Of a stretch of 64,000 nt of DNA, positions 25,484-33,789 are shown in pieces; the first letter of the stretch is position 1, and every line of letters starts with the position of its first letter. Both the position numbers and the translations under genes were made by a program. Source of the DNA: CAYWMD01 sp964458575 (GTDB lineage Bacteria; Verrucomicrobiota; Verrucomicrobiia; Limisphaerales; JADLHS01); the NCBI GenBank assembly GCA_964458575.1, contig CAYWMD010000015.1, forward strand, positions 43,472 through 107,471, read 5' to 3'. Below the pieces are notes generated by a model. It had not been told where the DNA came from. It ran no database searches and was given only the letters and a program-made list of their open reading frames with translations.

Positions 25484-27070
25484 ATGCAATTGCACGGAAG
25501 AAGCTTTATCAACGGGCGGCCTTCACCGGAATCCGGCGAATCCTTTACGACTGAAAATCCGGCCACGGGTGACGCGCTCCCCACGGCGTTTTACAAAGCG
25601 TCCGCCGCCGACGTGGACGCGGCCATGGCCGCCGCGGAGAGCGCGTTTGCCGAGTCGCGCTCGCTGCCTCCGGACCGCATTGCCACCCTGCTCGACCAGA
25701 TGGCAGAAGAAATTCTCGCCCTGGGCGATGTCCTTATCGAGCGCGGCATCGCCGAAACGGGCTTGCCGGAACAACGTCTGGTGGGCGAGCGCGCGCGCAC
25801 CGTGAACCAGTTAAAAACGTTCGCCGCACTCGTGCGCGAAGGTTCATGGGTGGACGCGGTCATTGACACCGCCGATCCCAACCGTCAACCGCTCCCGAAG
25901 CCGGACGTGCGTCGAATGTTACGGCCCGTCGGTCCGGTGGTCGTATTTGGCGCGGGGAACTTCCCGTTTGCGTTCGGCGCCTGCGGGGGCGACACCGCGT
26001 CGGCGCTGGCCGCGGGCAATCCGGTGATCGTCAAAGCGCACAGCGGCCACCCGGGCACGAACGAACTCTTCGCCCACGCCGCCGTGGCAGCGGTCAAAGC
26101 GTGCGCCCTGCCTCCGGGCCTCTACGGGTTGTTGCAAGGTCCTGGCGCCACCGTGGGTCAGGCACTGGTGAAACACCGGGGGACGAGCGCGGTCGGATTC
26201 ACCGGCTCGAAACGCGCCGGCCGGTTGCTTTTCGATCTCGCGGCGGCCCGACCCGTGCCCATTCCAGTTTACGCGGAGATGGGCAGTCTCAATCCGCTGG
26301 TCATCCTGCCCGGCGCGCTTGCCGAGCGGAGCGAAACAATCGCTGCCGGCCTGGCCCAATCCATCACGCTGGGCGTCGGACAATTTTGCACCAAGCCCGG
26401 CCTGGTTTTCCTCCGGGACGGCCCGCTGGCCGACACGTTCGTAGTTCAACTGACCAAGCAACTTGCTGCCGTCCCTGCCGCCACCATGCTGGATCTCCGG
26501 ATGCGAACCAACTTCTGCGAAACAACCGGCCGGTTCGCACGCACTGCTGGCGTGCAACCGTTACTGGAGAACGAACCGAGCGGCCACGCCAAGATGTCGC
26601 CGCTGCTTTTTGAACTGAGTGGGGCGACGTGGCTGCGTGAATCAGCGTTGCGCGAGGAAGCCTTCGGGCCGGCGGCGCTCGTCATCCGCTGCCAGGGATT
26701 CGATGAACTGACGGAAGCCATTTCCGTCGCCGGAGGCAATCTCACTGGCACGCTTCACGTCGGAGCGGAAGACAAACCGGACGACATTCGTGAATTGGCC
26801 CAAGTGCTGGAACGTCACGTCGGCCGCGTGATTTTCGATGGTTATCCGACCGGCGTTGAGGTTTGCCACGCGATGGTTCACGGCGGGCCGTATCCGGCGA
26901 CAAGCGCGCCGCTCACGACATCGGTCGGCACGCTGGCGATCAGACGATTCGCCCGGCCCGTTTGCTATCAAAACTTGCCCGACATGTTTCGGCCACCGGA
27001 ACTTCGCAATCGTAACGAATGCGGCATCTGGCGACTGGTGAACGGGAAGCATACCAAAGATGATTGCTAA
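25484..27070 (+). CDS. alpha-ketoglutarate semialdehyde (2,5-dioxovalerate) dehydrogenase
   Basis: The 528-residue aldehyde dehydrogenase superfamily enzyme oxidises 2,5-dioxopentanoate to 2-oxoglutarate with NAD(P)+. The catalytic Cys302 sits in G-Q-F-C-T-K-P-G and the general base Glu265 in E-M-G-S-L-N-P. The cofactor segment is G-F-T-G-S-K-R-A-G. The G-Q-F-C-T-K-P-G form and the P-V-G-P-V-V-V-F-G-A-G-N-F-P-F-A-F start are typical of the KGSADH subfamily rather than general ALDHs. This enzyme closes oxidative pentose, uronic/aldaric acid and hydroxyproline pathways. A GGAG 7 bases upstream supports ATG 25484. It heads a plus-strand set of catabolic genes; a repeat element separates it from the lactonase gene. 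Confidence 0.88.
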   Translation: MQLHGRSFINGRPSPESGESFTTENPATGDALPTAFYKASAADVDAAMAAAESAFAESRSLPPDRIATLLDQMAEEILALGDVLIERGIAETGLPEQRLVGERARTVNQLKTFAALVREGSWVDAVIDTADPNRQPLPKPDVRRMLRPVGPVVVFGAGNFPFAFGACGGDTASALAAGNPVIVKAHSGHPGTNELFAHAAVAAVKACALPPGLYGLLQGPGATVGQALVKHRGTSAVGFTGSKRAGRLLFDLAAARPVPIPVYAEMGSLNPLVILPGALAERSETIAAGLAQSITLGVGQFCTKPGLVFLRDGPLADTFVVQLTKQLAAVPAATMLDLRMRTNFCETTGRFARTAGVQPLLENEPSGHAKMSPLLFELSGATWLRESALREEAFGPAALVIRCQGFDELTEAISVAGGNLTGTLHVGAEDKPDDIRELAQVLERHVGRVIFDGYPTGVEVCHAMVHGGPYPATSAPLTTSVGTLAIRRFARPVCYQNLPDMFRPPELRNRNECGIWRLVNGKHTKDDC

Positions 27071-27078
27071 AATGCCAT

Positions 27079-27240
27079 CCTCACCCCTGCCCCCTCGCCC
27101 GTCCGACGCGAGAGGGGAACAGCAATGGCACCTCTTCTGGTCTGCGGAACATCCTCCAGCAACCGACGCGCTAACATTTGCCAACCCAACGGACGACGAA
27201 TCTCCCTCTCCCATCGGATGGGAGAGGGCCGCGGTAAGGG
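27079..27240. repeat. palindromic repeat family A, full copy (opposite orientation)
   Basis: A 162-bp element homologous, in reverse orientation, to the copy at 18275-18414: the arms, the AACAGCAA stretch inside the left arm and the TTTGCCAAC stretch before the right arm all recur. The right arm is intact (CTCTCCCATCGGATGGG), while the left arm is altered to CCCCTCGCCC...GCGAGAGGGG. It fills most of the gap between the semialdehyde dehydrogenase and SMP-30 genes. Confidence 0.82.
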
Positions 27241-27283
27241 TTGGCCTTTGCACAAACCCTCGCCGATCGCTCCCTCCACAAGC

Positions 27284-28123
27284 ATGACCCCGGAAATTCC
27301 CATCGAATCGTTCGAGGTATTCGCCCGCGGGGTGGACCACGCCGAGTGCGTCGCGTTTGACCGTGAAGGGACACTCTGGGCCGGCGGTGAGGCGGGGCAG
27401 ATTTATCGAATCGATTCCGAGGGCCGCGTGGAAACGGTCGCGACCCTCGGCGGCTTCTGCGGCGGAATCGCATTTTCTCCGGCGGACGAGTTGTTCGTCT
27501 GCAATCCAGCGCTCGGCATCGTTCGCGTGTCGCGCGACGGCAGGCATTCGGTGTTCGCGACCCATGCGGGCAACCACAAGCTCATCTGTCCCAACTACGG
27601 CGTTTTCGACTCAGTCGGCAATTACTACGTCACCGATTCCGGCCAATGGCAGAAGCGCAACGGATGCTTGATTCGCTTCACGCCGGATGGTCAAGGAACC
27701 GTCCTGACCGGTCCGCTGGGTTACGCCAACGGCCTGGCGCTCAGTGCGGACGAGAAGACTCTTTACATGGCGGAGAGCGACACGGATTCGACCTTCCGTT
27801 TCGCAATTGAGGCCCACGGCTCGATCGGATCGCCAGGACTATTCGCCGATGACTGTGGTCGCCTGCCGGACGGTCTGGTGCTGGACGCCGAAGGAAATCT
27901 CTACGTCTGCTGTTATGCCTCGGATGAAATCTGGCGGATCAGCCCGGATGGCAAGAAGACGTTGTTCGCCTGGGATCGCTGGGCCATCCGCCTTGGTGCG
28001 CCCACGAACATGGCATTCGGCGGAGAGAATTTCGACGAGTTATACGTCGCGAACCTGGCCCGAACCACCATCACGCGCGCCAAAGCCGGCCGCAAGGGTC
28101 AGCGGCTCGTCAACCAGCGATAA
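27284..28123 (+). CDS. SMP-30/gluconolactonase/LRE-like protein
   Basis: The 279-residue six-bladed beta-propeller resembles SMP-30 lactonases, which open sugar lactones to sugar acids with a bound divalent metal. The blades show recurring patterns such as G-T-L-W-A-G-G near 29, N-Y-Y-V-T-D-S-G-Q-W near 110, Y-A-N-G-L-A-L-S near 143, with P-D-G-L-V-L-D near 187 and N-L-Y-V near 197. The Asn/Asp of these loops are the expected metal ligands. ATG 27284 is chosen because the family N-terminus (glu near M-T-P-E) starts there; in-frame codons upstream translate the repeat element. It is 6 bp from the next gene. Partnership with the SDR and dehydrogenase suggests a sugar-acid pathway. Confidence 0.85.
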   Translation: MTPEIPIESFEVFARGVDHAECVAFDREGTLWAGGEAGQIYRIDSEGRVETVATLGGFCGGIAFSPADELFVCNPALGIVRVSRDGRHSVFATHAGNHKLICPNYGVFDSVGNYYVTDSGQWQKRNGCLIRFTPDGQGTVLTGPLGYANGLALSADEKTLYMAESDTDSTFRFAIEAHGSIGSPGLFADDCGRLPDGLVLDAEGNLYVCCYASDEIWRISPDGKKTLFAWDRWAIRLGAPTNMAFGGENFDELYVANLARTTITRAKAGRKGQRLVNQR

Positions 28124-28129
28124 CATGTG

Positions 28130-28882
28130 ATGAAACGACTCGAAAGCAAAGTAGCCATTGTCACCGGCGCCGGGCATGGCATTGGCCGGGCCATCTCCGA
28201 AATCTACGCGGAGCACGGTGCGATGGTTTTCATGTGCTCGCGCGAGGTGGAAGCCGGGGAAGCCGCGGCCGCCGGGTGTCGGCAAGCTGGCGGCGACGCC
28301 ACCTTCATCCAGTGCGACGTCTCGCAACCCGGCCAGATTGCTCACGTCGTGCAGGCCGCCGCGGAACGGAACGGTCGCATTGACGTGCTCTGCAACAACG
28401 CCGCCTATCTCACCAGTCCGTGGCACGCCGCCGGTGATGCGCCGGATGAGGAGTGGGAAAGATGTTTCCGCGTTTCGCTGATGGGCACACAGTGGTTCAC
28501 CAAGGGAGTGTTGCCGTTCATGATGAAGCAAAAGCACGGCTCGATCATCAACATCGGATCGCTGCAAAGCCTGGTCGGTGGACGCGAATCCGCCGCCTAC
28601 ACTTCCATCAAGACGGCGCTGGTGGGGTTTACGCGCAGCGTGGCCTACGACTACGGCCCGCACAACATCCGGTGCAACGTTATTTGTGCCGGTGCCATCA
28701 CGACGCGCATTTCGCCCGAACCCGGCTCGGAACTTTATCAGCGGCAGGTCAGCAAAACTTTTCTCGGCCGCGTCGGGAAACCGCGCGAAATTGCCACCGC
28801 CGCGCTCTTTCTCGCCTCGGATGAATCCTCCTACGTCACCGGCGCCGCGCTGCCGGTGGACGGCGGTTGGACCGCCATGTGA
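28130..28882 (+). CDS. short-chain dehydrogenase/reductase (SDR)
   Basis: The 250-residue classical SDR has the cofactor loop T-G-A-G-H-G-I-G (12-19), the N-N-A-A motif near 86, catalytic Ser144 and Y157-x-x-x-K161, and P-V-D-G-G-W at the C-terminus. It oxidises or reduces an alcohol/carbonyl with NAD(P). Next to a lactonase and a semialdehyde dehydrogenase, a sugar 1-dehydrogenase is the likely role, but the substrate is not visible in the sequence. GTG 28127 directly before the ATG is an alternative start. It overlaps the next gene by one base (TGATG), so the two are coupled. Confidence 0.9.
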   Translation: MKRLESKVAIVTGAGHGIGRAISEIYAEHGAMVFMCSREVEAGEAAAAGCRQAGGDATFIQCDVSQPGQIAHVVQAAAERNGRIDVLCNNAAYLTSPWHAAGDAPDEEWERCFRVSLMGTQWFTKGVLPFMMKQKHGSIINIGSLQSLVGGRESAAYTSIKTALVGFTRSVAYDYGPHNIRCNVICAGAITTRISPEPGSELYQRQVSKTFLGRVGKPREIATAALFLASDESSYVTGAALPVDGGWTAM

Positions 28883-30147
28883 TGAATCCTTCCTGGAAGG
28901 CCGGTGCCGCATCTGTCGTTATCACGCCGACAGAACCGATGTGGCTGGCCGGCTGGGCTGCGCGCCGGCAGCCAGCCACCCGCAAAGCGATGGATCTTTT
29001 TGTGAAGGCGCTGGCGCTGGAGGATGCGAATGGCCAGCGCTTGGTAATTGTGACCGCGGACTTGATCGCCATTCCGCGCGGTGTCGCGATGCAAGTCGCC
29101 GCGCAGGCACAAGCCCGCTGGCATCTGCCGCGGGCGCAGTTGTTGTTTAATGCTTCGCACACGCACACGGCACCGGAAGTGCGACCCGACAAGGTGCCGT
29201 TCTTTGAAATTCCACCCGAGTTCGCCATCCAGATTGAGCCGTATGTCGCGCAACTGGTGAAACCCTTTTTAGCCGCGATCCAGGGCGCGCTCGAAAAACT
29301 CGAACCCGCTGAACTGCGCGCACACCAGTTCACCGCCGCCATTGCCGTAAATCGCCGCTCGCCCAAAGACGCCGTGGACCACGACCTTCCCGTGTTGGCA
29401 ATCACAGGACAGGACGGAAAACACCGGGCCATACTGTTCGGCTATGCTTGCCACAATCTCACGTTGCCGCCGGAGTTCTGCGAATTTCACGGTGATTACG
29501 CAGGAGTGGCGCAACAGCTTCTGGAACGGGGATTCCCCGGCACCACCGCCCTGTTTCTTGCGGGTGCCGGGGCGGATCAAGATCCATCGCCGCGCGGCAC
29601 ACTGGAGCTGGCGGAAACGCACGGCAGATCGCTGGCGGAGGTGATAAGCCAGGGATTGTCTGCGGACGGAGACGCGGTTGCCTCCAACTTGCGAACGGCG
29701 TATGAAGAGATTGATCTCGATCTCCAACCCCTCCCTTCTCAGGAAACCTTGCAGACTGACTTGAAATCCGAAGACGCGCCGCGGCGACGCAAGGCGGCAT
29801 TTCTCCTGACCGCGCTCGCGGAAAATCGCGTGCTGCCAACCCGTCTGATGTGTCCGGTGCAGGTCGTGCGTTTCGGCGGGGAGCTTCTGCTCATCGCGCT
29901 GGGCGGCGAGCCGGTCGCCGAGTATGCGCAGCGTTTCAAGTCCGAATTCGCCGGGCCGTGCGTGTGGGTGGCAGGATATTCCAACGACATGTTTGGCTAT
30001 TTGCCCACACGCCGCGTGTCGCAGGCGGGCGGTTACGAAGGGGGGCGCGCAACACTGTGGAGCGCCCTGCCCGCCCCGCTGGCCGAATGCGCCGAAGAGC
30101 GTGTGGTGGAGGCGGTGAGACGGCTGGTGCGCTCCGTCGGTGGTTGA
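28882..30147 (+). CDS. neutral/alkaline ceramidase-like hydrolase, short form
   Basis: The 421-residue protein has the ceramidase N-terminal domain features: A-G-x-A-x-V-V-I-T-P-T at the start, N-A-S-H-T-H-T-A-P near 90 with metal-binding His, G-Y-A-C-H-N-L-T near 193 and G-Y-S-N-D-M-F-G-Y-L-P near 370. Known bacterial ceramidases are secreted and about 650-700 residues long, with an extra C-terminal domain. This one has neither a signal peptide nor that domain, so it is probably cytoplasmic and may hydrolyse another amide. ATG 28882 overlaps the SDR stop. A second gene of the type lies at 34612-36021. Function is open; the family call is good. Confidence 0.8.
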   Translation: MNPSWKAGAASVVITPTEPMWLAGWAARRQPATRKAMDLFVKALALEDANGQRLVIVTADLIAIPRGVAMQVAAQAQARWHLPRAQLLFNASHTHTAPEVRPDKVPFFEIPPEFAIQIEPYVAQLVKPFLAAIQGALEKLEPAELRAHQFTAAIAVNRRSPKDAVDHDLPVLAITGQDGKHRAILFGYACHNLTLPPEFCEFHGDYAGVAQQLLERGFPGTTALFLAGAGADQDPSPRGTLELAETHGRSLAEVISQGLSADGDAVASNLRTAYEEIDLDLQPLPSQETLQTDLKSEDAPRRRKAAFLLTALAENRVLPTRLMCPVQVVRFGGELLLIALGGEPVAEYAQRFKSEFAGPCVWVAGYSNDMFGYLPTRRVSQAGGYEGGRATLWSALPAPLAECAEERVVEAVRRLVRSVGG

Positions 30148-30180
30148 CGAATCGGCTCTGGAAAGATTTTAAGTCACTTT

Positions 30181-30732
30181 ATGCCAACCCCGCCGAATTT
30201 GGATTTGAATGAACTCGTTCCGACCCCGGAGGCGAAAGTCGCGCTTTGGCGCGAGACGCTCGCCCAGTTGCGACACCTCAGCAACGATGCCTGGCGGGGA
30301 TTCATGTGTTTCGCGCCGCTGAACCTTGCTTTGGTGTTGACGGTCGCGGTCTTGTTTGTGCGGTTCGGCAAACGCGCAGCGATCCTGGCCATGACACTTT
30401 CGGTTTTCGGGGTCGTGTTGACCATCGCCGCCCGCTACATCCTGAAGCGACATCGCCATTATTATCTTCAGATGCTTGCGAAAAAGGCGCTGATCGAACA
30501 CGAACTGGGATTCTACGAAATCAAACTGGACCAGAGTAACACCGATCTGGCGTTTCCGTGGCGGCTTGCCCCCGACGTTGTGGCCGAGCTACGGCAGAAC
30601 GCGGCGCTCTGGGTGGAGAAAGCCATGCGCGGTAAAAAGACAATTACCTTTGTTCAGTTGCTGATCTATGACTTCATGCTCGTGCTGTACTTCGCCGGCA
30701 TTGTTGCGGCCATTTTTGCTTTGTTGCGTTAA
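30181..30732 (+). CDS. hypothetical 3-TM membrane protein
   Basis: The 183-residue protein has an N-terminal amphipathic region, two close hydrophobic helices (about 47-65 and 67-86), a charged central part (about 88-155) and a last C-terminal helix (about 157-180). The helix pair is separated by F-G-K-R-A, which favours a short cytoplasmic loop. I do not recognise the family. It starts 33 bp after the ceramidase-like gene on the same strand, so it may belong to that operon, and it is followed by a family D palindrome. Confidence 0.62.
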   Translation: MPTPPNLDLNELVPTPEAKVALWRETLAQLRHLSNDAWRGFMCFAPLNLALVLTVAVLFVRFGKRAAILAMTLSVFGVVLTIAARYILKRHRHYYLQMLAKKALIEHELGFYEIKLDQSNTDLAFPWRLAPDVVAELRQNAALWVEKAMRGKKTITFVQLLIYDFMLVLYFAGIVAAIFALLR

Positions 30733-30746
30733 TGAAACACATTTTT

Positions 30747-30795
30747 GGTGGGGCGAGGCTACGACGAGCCGGCTCGCGGGGACGCTCGCCCCACC
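30747..30795. repeat. palindromic repeat family D
   Basis: A 49-bp element with perfect 11-bp ends, GGTGGGGCGAG (30747-30757) and CTCGCCCCACC (30785-30795), and an inner palindrome GAGCCGGCTC. It lies 15 bp after the 3-TM protein gene and before the DUF3830 gene. The strong stem could also act as a transcription or mRNA-decay barrier. Confidence 0.83.
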
Positions 30796-30868
30796 GGAAC
30801 GTCGAGTTTCTCTTCAGCAATGCGTCAGTGGGTTTTGACAGGTCGCCGCAAATCAATACGATGCCCGC

Positions 30869-31525
30869 ATGAAACCGAAGCGCCGCCAACTCCGCCTTAC
30901 GTTTCCCGCCGCCGGCGAGTCTGTCCTCGCCGAACTGCTCGACGATGAAGCGCCCGGCGTCTGCCAGCTGATCTGGGACATGCTGCCCGTCGAAACAAAG
31001 GCGGTTCACGGGATGTATTCCGGTGCGGAAGTGTTCGCAATGGTGGACAAACCCCAGCCCGCCCCGGCCGAGAACGTGGTGCAACTGCCGTTGCCCGGGG
31101 AAATCCTTTATTTCTACGATTCGAGTACCGGCGCGGTCGGTGCAAGGAAGCCGGTGGGCGAAATTTGTGTCGTTTATGGCCGCGGGGTGACGTTGCGCGC
31201 GCACGAAGGCGTCCCGACCCACTGCGCGTTGTTCGCTCGCATCCCTGGCGACTGGAAATACGACTGGCCGAAGTTCGCCGCCGAATGTCGCAAGTGCCGG
31301 TGGGAAGGGCCGCAGGTTTTAAGAATTGAGCGCGCAGGTTGCGTCGAGGCTCTCAACTCGTGCGAGTCAGCCGTGATCTATCCAACGGTCTATCAGCCCG
31401 ATCACCAGCATCCAAAAGGCTTCGACGGCCAGGGGGATTACCTTGTAAATGTCCCACCACCACGGCAGGCAGCCTCGCAAGGAGAAGCCTTTGAGACAAA
31501 GCAGGAACAGTCCCAGGAGGATTGA
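30869..31525 (+). CDS. DUF3830-like (cyclophilin-like fold) protein with C-terminal extension
   Basis: The 218-residue protein looks like the small cyclophilin-like DUF3830 proteins over about residues 6-165: L-R-L-T-F, W-D-M-L-P-V-E-T, H-G-M-Y-S-G-A-E-V-F, L-P-L-P-G-E-I-L-Y and I-C-V-V-Y-G-R-G. Family members are normally about 140-165 residues. The last 50 or so residues (P-D-H-Q-H-P-K-G-F onward) are encoded over the 3' end of the opposite-strand gene and look unlike a domain. They are probably an extension caused by loss of the original stop. Its biochemical role is unknown. It is last in the plus-strand catabolic set. Confidence 0.7.
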   Translation: MKPKRRQLRLTFPAAGESVLAELLDDEAPGVCQLIWDMLPVETKAVHGMYSGAEVFAMVDKPQPAPAENVVQLPLPGEILYFYDSSTGAVGARKPVGEICVVYGRGVTLRAHEGVPTHCALFARIPGDWKYDWPKFAAECRKCRWEGPQVLRIERAGCVEALNSCESAVIYPTVYQPDHQHPKGFDGQGDYLVNVPPPRQAASQGEAFETKQEQSQED

Positions 31526-32200
31526 CTGAAAAAACAGCACGGCGAGGGAAAACCAATAAATGCCGTCCTCATCCTCCCAGCCAAGCCCATCAATCCAGGC
31601 CCGGGCCGGAAACTTCGGATCGTAGCGTATTTGAATGTTCCCGCGTCCTTCGCGCACCACCGCCGCTGCGGATGGCTGCAATGCCGCCGGCATTTCGTGG
31701 TTCTTCGCATTAATCCGCAAGTGCACTTGCTCCCTGATGCCGAACTCGTTTGTGAAGCTGCATTCCAATTCATACCACGTCGCCAACTCCCGTTTTCTTT
31801 CCTGCACCGAAATAACTCGCGCTTCTGTAGTTTTTCCCTGCTGATATGCCATCCTTTCGTCGGCCATCAAATAGAGCGTGAAGGACAGATCAAGGAACAC
31901 GGCAATTCCGACAGCAACTGCAACCGGTTTGAACCCCGAACGGACCTGCTCAAAGGCCACCGGAATGGCCTGTCTGGCCAGGACTGCGTGCACGAACGCA
32001 AACCGGGCAAACCAAATCAACCCGACACAGTCACCAATCAGGAGACCGGCGATCTTCCACGGTTGCAGCCGGCGGTATTCCACCTGCAGGTACGGCAAGT
32101 GAGCCCAAATCGCCAACGCGAGAACTCCCATGATTGCCAGGCAGAGAAGCCGAAGCCTGGGAGCCTTCCTATTGCGACTGCATACCGTATCCATTTCCAT
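31367..32200 (-). CDS. DUF3592-like membrane protein
   Basis: The 277-residue protein has about four hydrophobic segments before residue 120, a soluble part of about 90 residues (125-213) with the DUF3592-type pattern (R-V-I-S-V...W-Y-E-L-E-C-S-F...I-Q-I-R-Y-D-P) and two more C-terminal hydrophobic segments. The role is unknown; such proteins are often in the envelope. It follows the enolase-superfamily gene by 18 bp on the same strand. Its last 53 codons overlap the tail of the convergent DUF3830 gene. Its own frame is regular, with membrane-type codon use to the end, so it is probably the conserved partner of the overlap. Confidence 0.68.
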   Translation of the reverse strand: MEMDTVCSRNRKAPRLRLLCLAIMGVLALAIWAHLPYLQVEYRRLQPWKIAGLLIGDCVGLIWFARFAFVHAVLARQAIPVAFEQVRSGFKPVAVAVGIAVFLDLSFTLYLMADERMAYQQGKTTEARVISVQERKRELATWYELECSFTNEFGIREQVHLRINAKNHEMPAALQPSAAAVVREGRGNIQIRYDPKFPARAWIDGLGWEDEDGIYWFSLAVLFFQSILLGLFLLCLKGFSLRGCLPWWWDIYKVIPLAVEAFWMLVIGLIDRWIDHG

Positions 32201-32218
32201 GGCATGGTTGGCGTAGGT

Positions 32219-33334
32219 TCAACGCACGCGGTAGCGCTCCAGTTGTTCGTCGTCCAACTCCACCCCCAACCCCGGCTTCTCATTCGCCCGCGCTTCGCCC
32301 GGCTTGATCGGCAACGGTTCGCGCACGATGTCGTCCTCGTAGTAAAGCGGTCCGATGATATCGCAAGGGAATTCCTCCGCCGCCACACCGCGGGAGGCGA
32401 GCGCAAAATGCGTCATCGCGGCGCTGCCCACGCCCAGTTCGAGGTTGCTGCCGACAGTGCATTTCAGATTTTCGCGCAACGCGAAATGCGCGAGCTTCAT
32501 CGCTTCCGTGATCCCGCCGGCTTTGCCGATGTAAATGGACAAAACGTCGGCAGCTTTGAGCGTGGCCAACTGTTTCGCGTCCCTCAAAGTGAAGACGCTT
32601 TCGTCGGCGATCACCGGAAGCCGCGTTAGTTTGCGAATCTCGGCCAATACCTCCGGATGCTCGGGCGAAACCGGTTGCTCGACAAAGGCTATTCCAAAAT
32701 CGCGCAGTCGCTGGATTGTCGGTATCGCCACGGCGGGTGACCATCCACCGTTTGCGTCCACGCCCAGTTTGATTTCCGTTCCGATCACTTCCCGGACAGC
32801 CTGCACCCGCGCCACGTCACCATCCGGTTCGAGGCCCACCTTGACTTTCATGGCCTTGAATCCTTGCGCCACCGCCCATCGCGCAATCTCAGCCGCCTTT
32901 TCCGGCTCGACGCCGGACACAGACCACTTGGTCGGCACGAAGTCGCGCACCTTGCCGCCGAGGACTTCGTAAAGCGGCAGTTCTTCCGCTTTGGCCGCAA
33001 TATCCCAAAGCGCCATCTCAACGGCGGCCTTCGTGAAATAATTTCCCGCGAAGGCGATCCGGAATGTTTTGGCGAGCTCCTCGACATTGGTTGGGTCTTC
33101 GCCAACCAACAAGGGCTCAAGGTAGGTGTGAATCAAGTGCGCGCCCGTGACCTGATCCTCACCGCTCCAACGCGGCGTGCAGGACGCCTCGCCAACTCCG
33201 ACCATGCCTCCGTCCGTGTGAATCTTGACCAACAAAAACGGCGACACGGTATGCGCCCCGCCCCCGCCGCGAATGACAAACTCCGGCTTTAGCGGCACGC
33301 GAATCGGGATGGTTTCAATGCGGGTGATTTTCAT
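32219..33334 (-). CDS. enolase-superfamily enzyme (mandelate racemase / muconate lactonizing group)
   Basis: The 371-residue protein has the capping domain followed by a (beta/alpha)7beta barrel. Expected catalytic residues are present: K163-V-K165, metal ligands D193 (D-A-N), E219 (V-E-Q-P) and D244 (A-D-E-S), and K271 (I-G-K-A-G-G). The K-x-K plus distal Lys arrangement is that of the muconate lactonizing/dipeptide epimerase/hydroxyproline-type subgroup, not the His-Asp type of sugar-acid dehydratases. It is likely a racemase, epimerase or dehydratase acting alpha to a carboxylate. It overlaps the preceding 4-TM gene by 4 bases. Substrate unknown. Confidence 0.86.
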   Translation of the reverse strand: MKITRIETIPIRVPLKPEFVIRGGGGAHTVSPFLLVKIHTDGGMVGVGEASCTPRWSGEDQVTGAHLIHTYLEPLLVGEDPTNVEELAKTFRIAFAGNYFTKAAVEMALWDIAAKAEELPLYEVLGGKVRDFVPTKWSVSGVEPEKAAEIARWAVAQGFKAMKVKVGLEPDGDVARVQAVREVIGTEIKLGVDANGGWSPAVAIPTIQRLRDFGIAFVEQPVSPEHPEVLAEIRKLTRLPVIADESVFTLRDAKQLATLKAADVLSIYIGKAGGITEAMKLAHFALRENLKCTVGSNLELGVGSAAMTHFALASRGVAAEEFPCDIIGPLYYEDDIVREPLPIKPGEARANEKPGLGVELDDEQLERYRVR

Positions 33335-33789
33335 GCCGGGGGGTTTGATCGTGGATCATCTATTGACACTTCAAGTGCAGCTCTGCGAAACATCAATATG
33401 CCCGCACCCAGCACAAAACACGCGCCAATGTCGCCGTAAAATGGAAACGGGCGCAGGCCCAGGCGAAAGCCAGGAACCGCGAGAATCACACCTTCCGCAA
33501 GCATGAGGTAACCGAACAGGGGGATGAACTGGGCGAAGCGACGCGGGAACATCGCAAGGATCAGAAACAGCATTCCGACGAGGAAGAAAGCACCCGCAGC
33601 CATCCGCAGCCAATAATCGAGCATTGGATCATACGCGATCGGATTGGCGCCGAGACCCTGAAGCCATTCACCCACCTTCTGCCAGGGCGCAAATACGCCG
33701 ACCACGGAAATCGCCCAGGTAAACGCCGAAGCCAGCAAGGTGAGTCTTAGCAATCGAAGGCGCATCTTGATGCCGGTCAGGTTCACCAC
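33331..33789 (-). CDS. hypothetical 4-TM membrane protein
   Basis: The 152-residue protein has four hydrophobic segments (about 13-35, 60-82, 85-107 and 117-135). Loops carry Trp and Pro-rich patches (A-P-W-Q-K-V-G-E-W near 34-42). No family was recognised. It overlaps the creatininase stop by 7 bases and the enolase-superfamily start by 4, so it is embedded in that operon. Met9 (33765) is an alternative start that would avoid the first overlap. Confidence 0.62.
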   Translation of the reverse strand: MVNLTGIKMRLRLLRLTLLASAFTWAISVVGVFAPWQKVGEWLQGLGANPIAYDPMLDYWLRMAAGAFFLVGMLFLILAMFPRRFAQFIPLFGYLMLAEGVILAVPGFRLGLRPFPFYGDIGACFVLGAGILMFRRAALEVSIDDPRSNPPA

